A stretch of DNA of 64,000 nucleotides from Microcyclospora pomicola (Eukaryota > Ascomycota > Dothideomycetes > Capnodiales). This document shows, in pieces, positions 1 through 10,465 of the stretch. Where the stretch lies: NCBI GenBank assembly GCA_002786065.1, contig NHNY01000003.1:186001-250000 (forward strand), read 5' to 3'. Made by a program: the position numbers and the translations under genes. Below the pieces are notes generated by a model. That model searched no databases. It was not told where the DNA came from and saw only the letters and a program-made list of their open reading frames with translations. Positions within the stretch are counted from its first letter, which is position 1, and the number at the start of each line of letters is the position of its first letter.

Positions 1-300
1 TTTATATAAGTTGCGGCGAGCTAGATATGCTCGCGCCCTACAGAAGTGAGTACAGCAGCCACTGTGGTCCACTCCAGCCAGTAAATTTGAACCAATCAAG
101 CATGGCGCATTTCTCATGTCATGATCGGCTGGACCTGCTCGAACGGGAAGGTATGTTCGTAATGTCTCTGGAGCGGGGAGAGAGAGCATACGTAAAGCAG
201 GTAGGCTCAGGATCAGGTGTAACATAGCCATATTACTGTTCAGAAGTATGTTGGTCAAGACTGTTGACTTGTTGATTGTGATCGTTCCGTATCATGATTA
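1..300. other. Intergenic, left edge of window
   Basis: No gene is supported here. The stretch begins with a TATA-like run (tttatataag) at 1-10 and lies downstream of the stop of the leftward PPR-like gene, so it should hold that gene's 3' end and perhaps part of a neighbour outside the window. A 66-codon open frame at 27-227 shows no recognisable domain. Confidence 0.4.
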
Positions 301-2970
301 CTATATTATCTGAGAGCTTGCTGTCCGACTCTCTTCCGCCAGCGCTTGAACATGATCGCTTGCTTTGCTCTTTTCTTCAAGCTTCTCCTTCTCTCCCAAG
401 GAACGTGGGGGACTAATTGCTTCACGTCGAGCCTGTGCCCAACGACCATATGCCGCTGGTTTGTTACTGAGTTCGAGCACCTGTTCGTATTCGGCCCTCC
501 ACCGAATGTTGTTGTCGGTGAGCGCAGTATCACTGTAATAGGTGAAGGGTATTTTTTGCAAGTGGGACACTGGTTTGGCGATGTACTGTTTTGTGTCGAG
601 CAGATGCTTGGTCCAAGCATCTACGTCCAGGAATTGTGCCCGCTCCTTGCTGACACGCCAGGTTGGACCGAACACCGCGCGAAGCAAGTGTGGGTGATTC
701 TCTGGAACATCGTCTTGAAGGAGTTCGGCTGGAATGTCAGGGAACATATCCGGCCATAGTGTGTTGACATGTCTAACGTGATGAGCCAAGGATTGTCGAT
801 TTCTGCGGCGTGCCTCGTTATTCAGTGGTTTATTCGAACTGCCAGGACCGAAGAGTATTATCATGCGGGAGAGGAAAGCACGACGCATGGCATCGATGCT
901 CACTGGTATGTCGTACACGTTGTTCAAAATTCGAAGCAACGCCAAACCACGGGCCCATGGCGCCGGTCCAGTCGGATTTAGGAATTCACGCAATTTCGAC
1001 AACCACAGTCTTGACCTTTTATCGCGTCCGTTCTTCGTCCGCGCTGTCGCAACTTGTCGAAAGCCCCAGATCACGAGCTGGCCGTGTAATTCGGGATCGG
1101 ATAGATAGGCATCAGTCCAATGTCGCTTGACTACAGTTGAGGCATGGTCAAAGGTATCGCGCGCTCGAGAACGGCTCTCAGCAAGCTTGAGAATCATTCT
1201 CTGTACGCTGTCGAAGTGCCCTCGAAGACCTTGATTTGTGATTGAATACGCCCACGTCCACTTCCCTTTGAGCTCGAGGCCACGATCTTGCGCGTACATC
1301 AACGCCTGTGCAACAAACTCGTAGGGGTCGAAGTTACTGGACTCCACAAATGGACGCCGTCCTCGCTGCCGTTCTGGTAATAAGTTCTTGTTCAGGGATG
1401 CACATGTCTCAAGCGTCAATGGCAGACTACTCGATTGTATCTGCTGCATCGTCTGGACGATCTTCGGTACATCCCCATGTGAAACATAGTGTTGCATCAA
1501 CCTGTTCCATGCCCGAGCATTAGCTTGTTGCCCCAGGAGCTCCAATACCGCAAGCGTTATTCGGACGCTGGGCCAGTCATTCAACTCGAGCTGAGAGATC
1601 AGAAGTTTTTCTTGCAAGCCGGCATCCTCGTACGATTCATGATGTTGATCGCTTCGAAGTAGAAACGCAAAACCATCGCCAGTTTCCTCCCTGGCTAATT
1701 GGCGCAATAGACGGCAAAAGACCTCGTCCGAGACATGGATGCCACCTTTTGCAAGTGTCGCGAGCGACTCACGAAAAATTGCCGGGGTGCCGGCTCTTAT
1801 TGCCAACTCTCGTAGTGCGATCGGGCCTATCTTATCGATGCCCAGAAATCCCACACCGCTGAGGGCCACTTCCAGAGGAAACGCTCGAGTGGCAAAGATG
1901 TTGGCAATGAAGGTATCACTGATGGTTTTTGGCTTGATCCCATGAACCTCGCCGACCAGAATGGACATGTTCGCTCGTGTCAACTTCGGCCATGCTACAG
2001 TCTGCTGTATTCTCTCCGTAGGCGTGCGAGCGGACGGTCTGGTTATCATCGGGAGCGATTTATCGTTGTCAAGTTCAAACAGGTGTTGAACGTCAAGTCT
2101 CGCGAAGCAGGAGCTTGATGGCGCATCACCATGAGTGATGAACAGACGATGCCATCGAAGGACTACAGCGTCGTCTGCCTTGTCCGCAAGCAACACCCCA
2201 ATGGCGTGATCGTACAGGTTTCTCTCACCAGATCTCCGGTATAGTGTCTGGAAGCTGCGAAAGGATTCTTCGGAGGTGCTCATCTCAGTTGATCGTGTAA
2301 CCATAGCAAAGATCTGTTTCATCGCATCTGTCGGCATGAAGCCAGCGTCTCGGAGTTGGTTATGCCACTTAACAGCCTGGGAGGGAGAGAGCACTAACAA
2401 ATGACCAACCACGCAAGCATAGAGGCGATGATATTGGATGTTCTCTTGAGCTTGCAAGGATTGCGCGTAGAACAGAATCTCTGACAGCCGATTGTGTACA
2501 ATAGCGGAAACGATCAATGGTTCCCATAGTCTGTCGGCGAGCTCGCCTTCGACTGGCAAATGGAATTGACGCTGTCGCATTTCTCGCCAGACCCTGCGAA
2601 TGCCTGCTTCTCCATGTAGTCGTTGCTCTTGTTCTAACACCGTGACCCAGGCTTTGGCAGAGTCCCCTTCCTGGCGAAGCAGATCGTCCACCATGCTCTC
2701 ATCTATCCTGTTGGCTCCGATGTCTGTATGTGCATTGAGTGGGTGGCGCCTCGGATGTTCGTCCGCAAGTTGCAGCGTCTGCTCTTCATCCTTCCCTTCT
2801 TTTCTGGCGTGTCCCGTCACCATGGACATGAAGGTGGAAGCATTGCTCCGTTGCTGCGATCTTCTGATCATGCGCAGCTGCGCGACCCTCGGGCATGGCT
2901 CTCCAATGAGCTGTCGCAAGATATTCAATGTGGATGGTCTTGCGAGCCACCTGTTGAACCTCGCGCCCAT
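301..2970 (-). CDS. Pentatricopeptide-repeat-like mitochondrial protein
   Basis: A single uninterrupted frame encodes 889 residues. The first 60 residues are rich in Arg and Ser and poor in acids (MGARFNRWLARPS, then RRSQQRSN), which looks like a mitochondrial presequence. The rest is almost wholly helical, with degenerate helix pairs of the fungal PPR type, for example WNRLMQHYVSHGDVPKIVQ near residue 500 and similar 35-residue blocks around 170-250. Fungal PPR proteins of this size usually bind mitochondrial RNA and act in transcript stability, processing or translation; no particular target can be read from the sequence. The start is the first ATG of the frame. The frame stays open upstream without another ATG, so a short 5' exon cannot be excluded. 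Certain as a gene, moderate as a PPR protein. Confidence 0.72.
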   Translation of the reverse strand: MGARFNRWLARPSTLNILRQLIGEPCPRVAQLRMIRRSQQRSNASTFMSMVTGHARKEGKDEEQTLQLADEHPRRHPLNAHTDIGANRIDESMVDDLLRQEGDSAKAWVTVLEQEQRLHGEAGIRRVWREMRQRQFHLPVEGELADRLWEPLIVSAIVHNRLSEILFYAQSLQAQENIQYHRLYACVVGHLLVLSPSQAVKWHNQLRDAGFMPTDAMKQIFAMVTRSTEMSTSEESFRSFQTLYRRSGERNLYDHAIGVLLADKADDAVVLRWHRLFITHGDAPSSSCFARLDVQHLFELDNDKSLPMITRPSARTPTERIQQTVAWPKLTRANMSILVGEVHGIKPKTISDTFIANIFATRAFPLEVALSGVGFLGIDKIGPIALRELAIRAGTPAIFRESLATLAKGGIHVSDEVFCRLLRQLAREETGDGFAFLLRSDQHHESYEDAGLQEKLLISQLELNDWPSVRITLAVLELLGQQANARAWNRLMQHYVSHGDVPKIVQTMQQIQSSSLPLTLETCASLNKNLLPERQRGRRPFVESSNFDPYEFVAQALMYAQDRGLELKGKWTWAYSITNQGLRGHFDSVQRMILKLAESRSRARDTFDHASTVVKRHWTDAYLSDPELHGQLVIWGFRQVATARTKNGRDKRSRLWLSKLREFLNPTGPAPWARGLALLRILNNVYDIPVSIDAMRRAFLSRMIILFGPGSSNKPLNNEARRRNRQSLAHHVRHVNTLWPDMFPDIPAELLQDDVPENHPHLLRAVFGPTWRVSKERAQFLDVDAWTKHLLDTKQYIAKPVSHLQKIPFTYYSDTALTDNNIRWRAEYEQVLELSNKPAAYGRWAQARREAISPPRSLGEKEKLEEKSKASDHVQALAEESRTASSQII

Positions 2971-3236
2971 CGCCGAAGGTCTGTCAACGTGACTTTGCCT
3001 TTCGGCGCCATTGCATCTGTTGTGTGATCTCGAGCAGAGTGCTCTGTTGAATTGTTGGAGTGTGCATCACCTCTTGAGATCAGCTCGCGTGAGGACATTC
3101 TGAGGCACGGCAAGTTCCGACGCTCGCCGAGCAGCCGACTTCATCCTTGCTGTGTCTACCTTGAAGCTCTCTCTCGACTGTGACCAGGCATTGCGATCTA
3201 CCCACAGCTCAGGAACTCTCGTACGGAATCCTCAAA

Positions 3237-3707
3237 ATGCGTGCTACTCTCATCCGTCGCATGTATGTGCTTCCGAGGCCACTCAATGCCATGCCCAGGC
3301 CCCCAGCGATCATCCCGACTAACCTAGCATACACAGGAACGTGCCCTTCCCGGGTCTTCACGCGAAGAACAACGTACCGTGGTGGCAGAGACTGCACCAG
3401 AACCACGATGGTCTGAGACAGTGGGACAAGGTTCGTACACCAACTGCAGTCCAGGATATAGGAAAACACAATTCGAAGGACGAAGGACGAAAAGGCTTGA
3501 TGCAAGATCATGACTGACGACGGCACAACACAGGGCCCTCGCGCCAAGGCAATGCTTTACCCATACTACGCCCTCATGGTCGGCACTACATCTGGTGAGT
3601 CTGGGCTAAGGACGGCATTGGTCGAATTGTTGCAAGGCTGACGCGGAGTGATAGGCGCCATGTACATGATGGTCCGTATGGTGCTGGGCAAGAAGACATG
3701 GTACTGA
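3237..3707 (+). CDS. COX7: Cytochrome c oxidase subunit VIIa (Cox7-like)
   Basis: Four small exons (3237-3262, 3337-3430, 3534-3594, 3655-3707) splice to a 77-residue protein. Donors are GTATGT, GTTCGT and GTGAGT, acceptors ACAG, ACAG and ATAG, and the frame is kept across all three introns. The product has a matrix-side N-terminal part (NVPFPGLHAKNNVPWWQRL), a loop QWDKGPRAKAMLYPYY and one membrane helix (YALMVGTTSGAMYMMVRMVL) ending GKKTWY. This is the layout of the fungal Cox7/VIIa subunit, a nuclear-encoded accessory subunit of respiratory complex IV in the inner mitochondrial membrane. It lies divergently from the PPR-like gene with about 270 bp between the start codons, so the two mitochondrial genes may share a promoter. 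The first intron follows only eight codons. Confidence 0.85.
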
Positions 3708-3901
3708 GCAAAGGATGACTCTGATGGTGGAAGTATGTCGCTTCGAGATCCAGGCAGGCTTGTGCAGATGATCTGGACGACCAAGGAGATGCAGCTATAG
3801 GTCTCTCGAAAACCATTCCCTTTGTGCCAACATGTGATAACTTGGGGACATGTACAACTCGCTATGTACATTGTGTATACTCCGGTTGCCACGTTATTCT
3901 A

Positions 3902-4501
3902 TCAATCCGTCCTCACGCCATCCATCGTCACCGCAAACAAGTCCACGGCCATTTTCTTCACATCTTCGTCCTCGACCCGTGCCAATGCATCTTTGATCTG
4001 CTCAACGGTCGCGTCACTGAGCCCGCTCCCATCCCTCGAGTACACGTCAATGCCAGCAGGGGTGAACATGGTCTTCGCAAACATAGTCACGACCCATTTG
4101 TTGCCGCTCTTCTCGTCTCCCCAGCCCAAGACTTCCCAATGACTGCTCGCAATTTTCAGCCAGCCTTTTCCCCTCCAGTCCCACTCGCCTCTAGCATCGC
4201 CGGTTCCAGCGACTTTATCGATGCCGTGGACAGTGCTCACTTTATCACCGTCGATACTCTGGTACGTTACAGTATCGTCCATGCGATCCGTGTTCTCCGC
4301 CGGGATACTGGGGTCGGAAGGCGGAAGAGGAGTATATTGGATGCGGACATTGCGCTTGCTCTTCCACATGGGGAGCGAAGAGTGTGTTACATGCCAGGTT
4401 TCGGTAAGCCAAGCTATGGTTGGACTGCGAAATGTGGAGGTATTGGTGGTTGCTGGGGAAAACGTGGGAGCGCGCAGAGTGATGATATTCGGAGTCGCCA
4501 T
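3902..4501 (-). CDS. Conserved fungal protein, calycin-like
   Basis: The intronless frame codes for 199 residues. After a 30-residue N-terminal stretch, WLTETWHVTHSSLPMW looks like the GxW-type first strand of a lipocalin or calycin barrel. It is followed by a beta-rich core (NVRIQYTPLPP; GEWDWRGKGWLKIASSHWEV; GNKWVVTMFAKTMFTPAGID) and a C-terminal helix (VEQIKDALARVEDEDVKKMAV). There is no signal peptide or membrane segment, so it is probably cytosolic. Similar fungal proteins are generally unnamed; a small-ligand-binding role is only an inference from the predicted barrel. Its 3' end faces the 3' end of COX7 194 bp away. A long frame on the opposite strand (3824-4534) is a shadow. Confidence 0.7.
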   Translation of the reverse strand: MATPNIITLRAPTFSPATTNTSTFRSPTIAWLTETWHVTHSSLPMWKSKRNVRIQYTPLPPSDPSIPAENTDRMDDTVTYQSIDGDKVSTVHGIDKVAGTGDARGEWDWRGKGWLKIASSHWEVLGWGDEKSGNKWVVTMFAKTMFTPAGIDVYSRDGSGLSDATVEQIKDALARVEDEDVKKMAVDLFAVTMDGVRTD

Positions 4502-4843
4502 GTGGGGCTGAGAGTATGGATATGCTGCGTGTAGGCAGGCTGGGTACTTGAGGTTCTACATCATGCTCTCGTGGTCTTACATCAAAGCTCCCTGCATCTT
4601 CTGGGCTCAAGGTGCTCGGAACCAGAGCTTCCCGAAGCGGGCGACTTCAACTGCATGCGCACGTTCCCTCATCGTCACTACTTCAAGTCGATACTCCATC
4701 AACCGCCACAATACGCTGCGGCTGATATACTTCGAGTCACGATTCAGCCCGAACTTGATAGGGATCGAAAGTCATCTAAATAGACTTGACTTGATAATGA
4801 GGACGAGCGCATTGAAGACTGAGTCACATTTGCTACCAGGTCT
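4502..4843. promoter_or_regulatory. Divergent promoter region
   Basis: These 342 bp separate the start of the leftward calycin-like gene from the start of the rightward LRR-like gene and must hold both promoters. I see no convincing TATA box, repeat or small gene. Open frames here are short and read into the neighbouring genes. Confidence 0.5.
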
Positions 4844-6490
4844 ATGCCCAAGAAACGTCAAGTCACTTTCAAGAAATTCGAGTCATCGTCCTCCCAGCAC
4901 AGCAACAACGCTGCCACGCAGAATGGCAGCAATAATAGTGTTGACGGTCCCGCCCAGACTGTCAACCAACGACTGAGCGCTCTTCGTATACTTCCTGCTG
5001 CAGAGGCCAAAGCTAGGAAGCAACAACTCGCAGACCAGGCAAATCAACGTTCCGTACCACCACATCTCCGAGGGATCTTGGGAGTTCCTGAGAGTGCAGC
5101 ACCAAGGCCCAAAATGGCGATGAGGTGGAGAGATAGGATGAGAACTCCTGGACCACCTCCCCCAAGAAGCTGGCTTGGCTTTGAGCCTGCTTGGCAATCG
5201 AAAGGCTCTGCAGGGAGAAGGAAAATGCGCAAAAGTGCTAATGATGTCGAGCGTAGGAGACCCGAATCGTTATTTAGGTTTGAGAAGATGTCCGATGAGC
5301 ACGTCGACGATGGTGTTGGGAGTGGCCGCCTTTTGCACATGACTTTGAAACGAATGGCGCAATCATGGGACATGCTAGATGAGGATGATTACCCGGCTTT
5401 ACTTGATATCTCTCTGCGATTGCGACTACGGCTACTTTCTTATCTTGGTTTCTATGGACCAACAATCGACGGCGCAACACTGCACGCTTTGACACAAGGC
5501 AATGAATTGGTCAATTGTCTTGACTTGGGTGGTCTTGCTGGTCATGGTGCTCTGAACCTGAAGCGCGTGGCGAAAGTGTTGGAGATGGATCGATTGCAGA
5601 CGGGGAAGAAAGAAAATCTCATTGCTGACTCTTGGGACGCTGAACCATCGACCAGAGATGTCGTTACATTTATGCCCACCATGTCTCGCTTCTCTAATCT
5701 AACAAAACTCTGCCTGTCCCACCCGCCACCAACGATTCTATGGCAGGATCTCCTAAATCTCTCCAAACACACACCACAGGTCACACACCTATCTCTAGCC
5801 CACTGGCCTCGACCAACTCTGACTCCCAATTTGACAACTGCGACTGTGTCTGGCCAGCATGGTCCAGATGTCGATGCCGGTGGGTCGAATCTCTACTCTG
5901 GCATTGAGTCTGATCGTGAAGAGCCCGCCGCTTTGCTGAAACAGCTTAGCAGCCACACTCTTTGCCTGCAATGGCTCGACCTTGAAGGCTGTGCCGAGTG
6001 GTCACCAGCTTTGAGTCTCCCCATCGAGCAAGCTAATGCTTCTTCATCTGCCATTGCACCTCGTCCCGTCCTCGGCAACGAAGAAGACTACTGGTCTCGA
6101 ACCACTCCGAGTGCCACGACCATCTTCTGCGACACCTGGAAAAACGTCGTCTATATCAATTTCGCCCAGGGCGGACCTCTGCCAACACTTGTCGGCATCG
6201 AAGCCCAGCCACCTGGTCGAGGCAACGATGAACTTGTCAAGCACATCCATGACTATGCTCGCAGCCAAATTCCTATAGGAAGCATCGCCTCTCCGCCCGC
6301 GAGCAGAGACATCTACGACGTCGAGAAGCGATTCGCTGCCATGTGGCTAGACCGCGAGCGGAAACTTCATGCCACTGCACTTCACATCCATAGAACGCGT
6401 GTAAGCCGCAAGATGGACGTTATGGTTTCAGATTTCGGGTGGAGGAGGGCTATCGGCACGGCGATGAGAGATCGTAGAGTTGGGGCGTAA
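4844..6490 (+). CDS. Conserved fungal protein with LRR-like segments
   Basis: An intronless frame gives 548 residues. The N-terminus is basic and disordered (MPKKRQVTFKKFESSSSQ), with Asn/Ser-rich stretches to about residue 45. A conserved-looking block VPPHLRGILGVPESAAPRPK at about 70-90 leads into RDRMRTPGPPPPRSWLGF. From about residue 180 the protein is Leu-rich, with strand-like units such as LVNCLDLGGLAGHGALNL, THLSLAHWPRPTLTPN and LQWLDLEGCAEW that resemble ribonuclease-inhibitor-type leucine-rich repeats. The C-terminus (270 residues from about 280) includes a basic helical tail. I do not recognise a named family. No signal peptide or membrane segment is visible, so a nuclear or cytosolic scaffold role is a guess. 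Confidence 0.7.
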   Translation: MPKKRQVTFKKFESSSSQHSNNAATQNGSNNSVDGPAQTVNQRLSALRILPAAEAKARKQQLADQANQRSVPPHLRGILGVPESAAPRPKMAMRWRDRMRTPGPPPPRSWLGFEPAWQSKGSAGRRKMRKSANDVERRRPESLFRFEKMSDEHVDDGVGSGRLLHMTLKRMAQSWDMLDEDDYPALLDISLRLRLRLLSYLGFYGPTIDGATLHALTQGNELVNCLDLGGLAGHGALNLKRVAKVLEMDRLQTGKKENLIADSWDAEPSTRDVVTFMPTMSRFSNLTKLCLSHPPPTILWQDLLNLSKHTPQVTHLSLAHWPRPTLTPNLTTATVSGQHGPDVDAGGSNLYSGIESDREEPAALLKQLSSHTLCLQWLDLEGCAEWSPALSLPIEQANASSSAIAPRPVLGNEEDYWSRTTPSATTIFCDTWKNVVYINFAQGGPLPTLVGIEAQPPGRGNDELVKHIHDYARSQIPIGSIASPPASRDIYDVEKRFAAMWLDRERKLHATALHIHRTRVSRKMDVMVSDFGWRRAIGTAMRDRRVGA

Positions 6491-6842
6491 CAAAGAATTG
6501 AGCTCTAAGTGTTTACCTAGAGTCCTGATGTGCGTAACATCTCATCATTAAGCTACAACCGAATATGTTCGCACGTTTATCCGTGCCTGTAGAAATTTTC
6601 TCCTCGTCATCAGAGTGTTTTACAATACATCGAATCCATCCAGATTTCTGGTCGGTCACTGTATATATTGATCGTGTCAAAATCTATGCGGCAGCCATAC
6701 AGGCCACGAACGCGCAGGCTTATCAATGCGCTTTTCATGATCGATTGTCATATTGCGTCTTTCAGAACATCTCTCGTGAAACCACCGAAACACCGGAACA
6801 CCTTCGCTAAACCCGAGCAGATATCCTGCTGTCATTACAGCA
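6491..6842. other. Intergenic 3'-3' gap
   Basis: Converging ends of the LRR-like gene and YAF9 flank these 352 bp. They contain the two 3' untranslated regions. A short open frame (6565-6810) has no coding character, and I see no repeat. Confidence 0.5.
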
Positions 6843-7610
6843 TCACTTCGCAGCCCCCACCTCCTCCAACCTCTTCCTCCTACCCTCCGCCGCTCGCTTC
6901 TCTTCCGCCAGCATGGTATCCAGCAAGCCCGCGCTCTGCGCCAACTGCGCAACCACCTGTTTCTCGTAGAGCTTACTCCACGCGCCGCCGGCGCCCATGC
7001 CGGGACCCTGTCCAGCACCGACCTCCGGCAACTGCGCTGTGGGCAACACATCGCCCTCGAACACCATATCCGGCTTCTTGCCCTTGCCGCGGCCCTTCTT
7101 GACCTTCAGCCAGTCCCACTGCTCTTCCGCCGTCAGCGACCGCCACATCTCGCCCGTGGGCTCGTTGAACTCGATCGTCTCGAGCCGCTCGGCGACCACC
7201 TCGTTCGCCTGCTCCTGCTTTGCCCGCTGCTCCTCCGACCCATACGGCGCCAGCACGAGGTAATGCTCTCGGTACACCGCCTTCTCCCCGCTCTCCTGCG
7301 CAAAGTACAGCCGGATCTCGACGCCAAACTCGCCGTAGCCTGTCTCGCTGACTTCGAAGGGGCCCGGAGCTTCGATCGTGCGCGAGGCGTCTTGGTAGGT
7401 GTGATGGAGCTTGAACTGGACTTTCTTCAGCCAGGTCGTCATGTCGGGGCCATTCGGTAGAGGCCGGACATAGATCTTCCAGCCCTTGGTGTGGTTTTCG
7501 GGTGGTGGGTTGGGGAACGCAGGATGTGGGAGTGTGTGCGCGGTGTTGCCGATGATAAAATGGCGAGTGATCTGTGTCCCACGGACACGCTTTGATGTTG
7601 CAGCCGGCAT
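6843..7610 (-). CDS. YAF9: YEATS-domain protein Yaf9
   Basis: 255 residues with no intron. The start at 7610 was chosen because MPAATSKRVRGTQITRHFII matches the usual Yaf9 N-terminus; the frame extends 32 codons upstream to another ATG, but that stretch looks unlike the family. Residues 1-150 are the YEATS domain: GNTAHTLPHPAFPNPPPENH, then the WKIYVRPLPNGPD strand, HHTYQDASRTIEAPGPFEV with the aromatic reader residues, and the GYGEFGVEIRLYF strand. A C-terminal helical segment (residues 215-255) would be the coiled coil. Yaf9 is a shared subunit of the SWR1 histone-exchange and NuA4 acetyltransferase complexes and reads acylated histone H3 in the nucleus. A longer frame overlapping on the same strand in another phase (6973-7995) is a shadow. 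Confidence 0.9.
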   Translation of the reverse strand: MPAATSKRVRGTQITRHFIIGNTAHTLPHPAFPNPPPENHTKGWKIYVRPLPNGPDMTTWLKKVQFKLHHTYQDASRTIEAPGPFEVSETGYGEFGVEIRLYFAQESGEKAVYREHYLVLAPYGSEEQRAKQEQANEVVAERLETIEFNEPTGEMWRSLTAEEQWDWLKVKKGRGKGKKPDMVFEGDVLPTAQLPEVGAGQGPGMGAGGAWSKLYEKQVVAQLAQSAGLLDTMLAEEKRAAEGRRKRLEEVGAAK

Positions 7611-7984
7611 TGTAGCGTCGAACAGGTAGACCACATGTACTGGGATGAAACACTTGGGTGAAGCGAGAACATAGAGATGGGAAGCTTTCGCGTGAGCACG
7701 TGACATACTGGACTATCACATGAAAGAGGGTCAAGGGACTCCACAGCCATGAATGATGATATGGATCAAAGCATGCTACATATAGCACGCAAAAGAACGC
7801 CATTCCCTCCACCCGATGCAGGCATTTCGTTCGTGTACTTTTGATACACCCCCTTCCGAAATGCTCGATGCTGAGAACGGGTGCCAGATGCCCATAACGC
7901 CATGCTATGCAAAAGCAAACCAGATGTCGCGTCATAGCGTGGTCAATTGTCGTGCATAAAATCACGATCCGCTGTTGGATGTTG
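7611..7984. promoter_or_regulatory. YAF9 promoter and CDC27 3' end
   Basis: These 374 bp lie between two leftward genes and hold the YAF9 promoter and 5' untranslated region plus the CDC27 terminator. I see no further gene or repeat. Confidence 0.5.
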
Positions 7985-10465
7985 TCAGTCATCATCTGAA
8001 TATTCGTCGTCCTCGTCCAGAGCCTCCATAGCCTCTTTGATGTGTGGTGCTGCCTGCGTAGTGATGTATTAGCATTGGATGTGAAACTGCTTTGTAGAAA
8101 AGCACAGCCTTACCTGAACGTCCAGGTTCAGTGCAGTCGTGAAAGCCTTCAAGGCTTCACTCTTCTGTTCCAGACCCTTGTAACATTTTCCGAGCAGGAA
8201 CCACACGTTCGCCTCATCCGGAGCTTGATCCCGTAGTCTAGATAACTCCTCCAATGCATCATCGAACCTTGTCATGTGCATAAGCACTCTCGCTTTCTTG
8301 AACCTAGCCAGCGCGGAATTTGGCGCGAGCTCGAGAGCTCGAGAGTAATTTGCCAGCGCGCCTTGTTTATTTCGAAGTCGTTCCAAGACCATACCGATGC
8401 AAACAAGCAAAGTTGAGTTGGAAGGGTTGATCTGAGCGGCGATGCGATAATGGCGTTCTGCTTCTTCGAGCTTGCCCATTTGCTGGTATGCTCGACCAAG
8501 CCCGTACCAGCCAGTATAGGTTCGCCTGTCAATGGCAACACTCTTGCGGAAAGCCGATAGGGCAGCCTCAAACTCTTCATTGGAGCAGTACTCATGACCC
8601 ATCAATGTCCAGGCATAAGCGAAACTCTCATCGAGCTGCGTGGCACGCTTGAAAGCCGCGATTGCTTGGTCATGTTCCCGAGCCAACGAAAATGCATTTC
8701 CCACTGCGACCCATGTTTGAGCTGCATGGAAATCCTGATCCTTGAGGGTATGGCACAGACAGGCAAGAGCAGATTCTTTCTTCAAATGCCAAAGTACGGT
8801 CGAGTAGACCTCCATGTCCTCCATACGAGATGGCTGTATTTTCAATAACCGAGCAAAGCACTCTTCAGCATTCTTATAATCATTCGATTCGTAGTAAGCT
8901 TTACCAAGCTGTGCCAGAACCCAGGGTGTCTCGCGCTGCGCCGAAGGTAAACTTCTGAATGTCTGAACAGCTTTCGGAAGTTCAAACCTAGAAATTGCAT
9001 ACGAGCCTACAGCCAGCTGTCGAAAGTTATCCAGTAGAGCGGCCATTGCTTGCTTTTCAGCTTGCTGATTGGCGGCTGCTGCAGAGACAGGCTGCCTCTG
9101 TGCCACAGCTGATATGACACCAGGTCCAATTGGCCTGACGGCATTCCGGCTGGAGGTTCGGCTGTCTTTGTCCTTCTCTGCTGGATCAGGGGGCATCATT
9201 TTGCGATTTCCGCTTACAACCCTTCCTACTGTACCGGTTCTACCTTTGGCGCCAGTTGCTGCTTTGGCTGTACGTATTGTTCTGTCAATTTTGCTCACTG
9301 GAGGCGCCGAGGGATCTACGGCTGATCGTGTAGGTCTACTCGACACTGCTTGCCCGAACAATCGATTACTTCTCCTCGGTGGAGCAGAAGGATCGATGCT
9401 TGATGTAGTCGCTGCTTGTGATGGATGTCCGGATATAGTACGCTTTTGTCCGCCCATCAAGGATCTATCCTGAATTCCATCGGAATTTGAGTGAACATGC
9501 CCACGCATGGTTGGTAGTGCAGGAGGCCGCGGCCGATCTGACGGCTCTAACTGCTGTCCCGGTCTTAACCTTCTAGGTGGTGCCGCGGGTGGCTCGTTGA
9601 GCAGGCTATCATTGACGAGGTCGACCTCTCCCATGGTGATATCATCGTCCAGTAACCCACCAGTGGTTGGGGTGTCCCAGTCCGATACAGGTTGCCGTAG
9701 GCTTGCCGTCGTTGCTGACCTTCCTTTCACATTCGGCAACGCAAACATTCCTGGCACAGTATCTGATCTGGAGCTGTTGAATGGATCGGCTGAAGGCGTA
9801 AATACTTGCTGGTTGAAATTGTTTTGTTGCGCCAAAGGTTGCGCCACCGGCGCTGGATCGTCCGTGTATATGGCGGGACCATTAGAGTTGGCAGCGAGAT
9901 CAGCTGTGACATCTACCATAGGTTTGAACATGTTGGATAGGTTCAGATCTGCTCCAACCTTGCATAGGCCTTCGAATGCATCCCAGACGAAGGGATTCGC
10001 CTTGTGTGCTTCAATGTAGCAGTCGCCAGCTTTCCGAGTATCCCCATATGCTTGGTACAGCTTTGCCAACAAGGTCCACACCGCCGGTGCATCTGGCAAA
10101 TGCCGTCGTGAGGTCTCAGAGTGCTTGTTCCAACTGCTCTTGCCCACCCAGAAACTCTTCGCCTTCTCCAATGCTGTGCATCCTTCCAGGTATTGCCCAA
10201 GCTCCAGACATGCTTGCGCATACACGTAGGCACACCCTAGGTGACGTCCACTCGCGCCATATTTGTGACCGAAGTCTGACGCTGCTTTGAACCGCCGCAA
10301 GCGCAGATATGTCAGAGCCAACAGGTGTGAAGCGTCCGGGTTACGAGGTTCCAGAGCATGCAGTCGGCCAGCAAGGAAATTGGCATTATCGAGCAGGTCG
10401 TTGTCAAGGTGGTAGAATATCAGTTGTCGAAGCTGTGAAGAGGCTATACTACTGGAGGCCGACAT
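7985..10465 (-). CDS. CDC27: Anaphase-promoting complex subunit Cdc27/APC3
   Basis: Two exons (10465-8114, then 8053-7985; intron GTAAGG...GCAG of 60 nt) give 806 residues. The N-terminal TPRs (about 1-190) begin QLRQLIFYHLDNDLLDNANF. A disordered Pro/Ser-rich linker spans about 215-480 (IDPSAPPRRSNRLFGQAV twice in variant form). The C-terminal TPR superhelix runs from about 505 to 784, with units such as YKNAEECFARLLKIQPSR, TWVAVGNAFSLAREHDQAI and WYGLGRAYQQMGKLEEAERH. The last exon adds an acidic tail (EALDEDDEYSDDD). This is the BimA/Nuc2/Cdc27 layout. The protein is the dimeric TPR subunit of the nuclear APC/C ubiquitin ligase that binds the IR tails of Cdc20/Cdh1 and APC10. Repeated S-A-P-P-R-R-S-N blocks in the linker are potential phosphorylation sites (inference). 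Confidence 0.95.

Noticed and set aside
3824-4534. 236-codon plus frame
   Set aside because: Antisense to the calycin-like gene; no conserved pattern.
6973-7995. 340-codon minus frame overlapping YAF9
   Set aside because: It reads the YAF9 exon in the wrong phase and turns Arg/Gly-rich; the YEATS frame explains the DNA.
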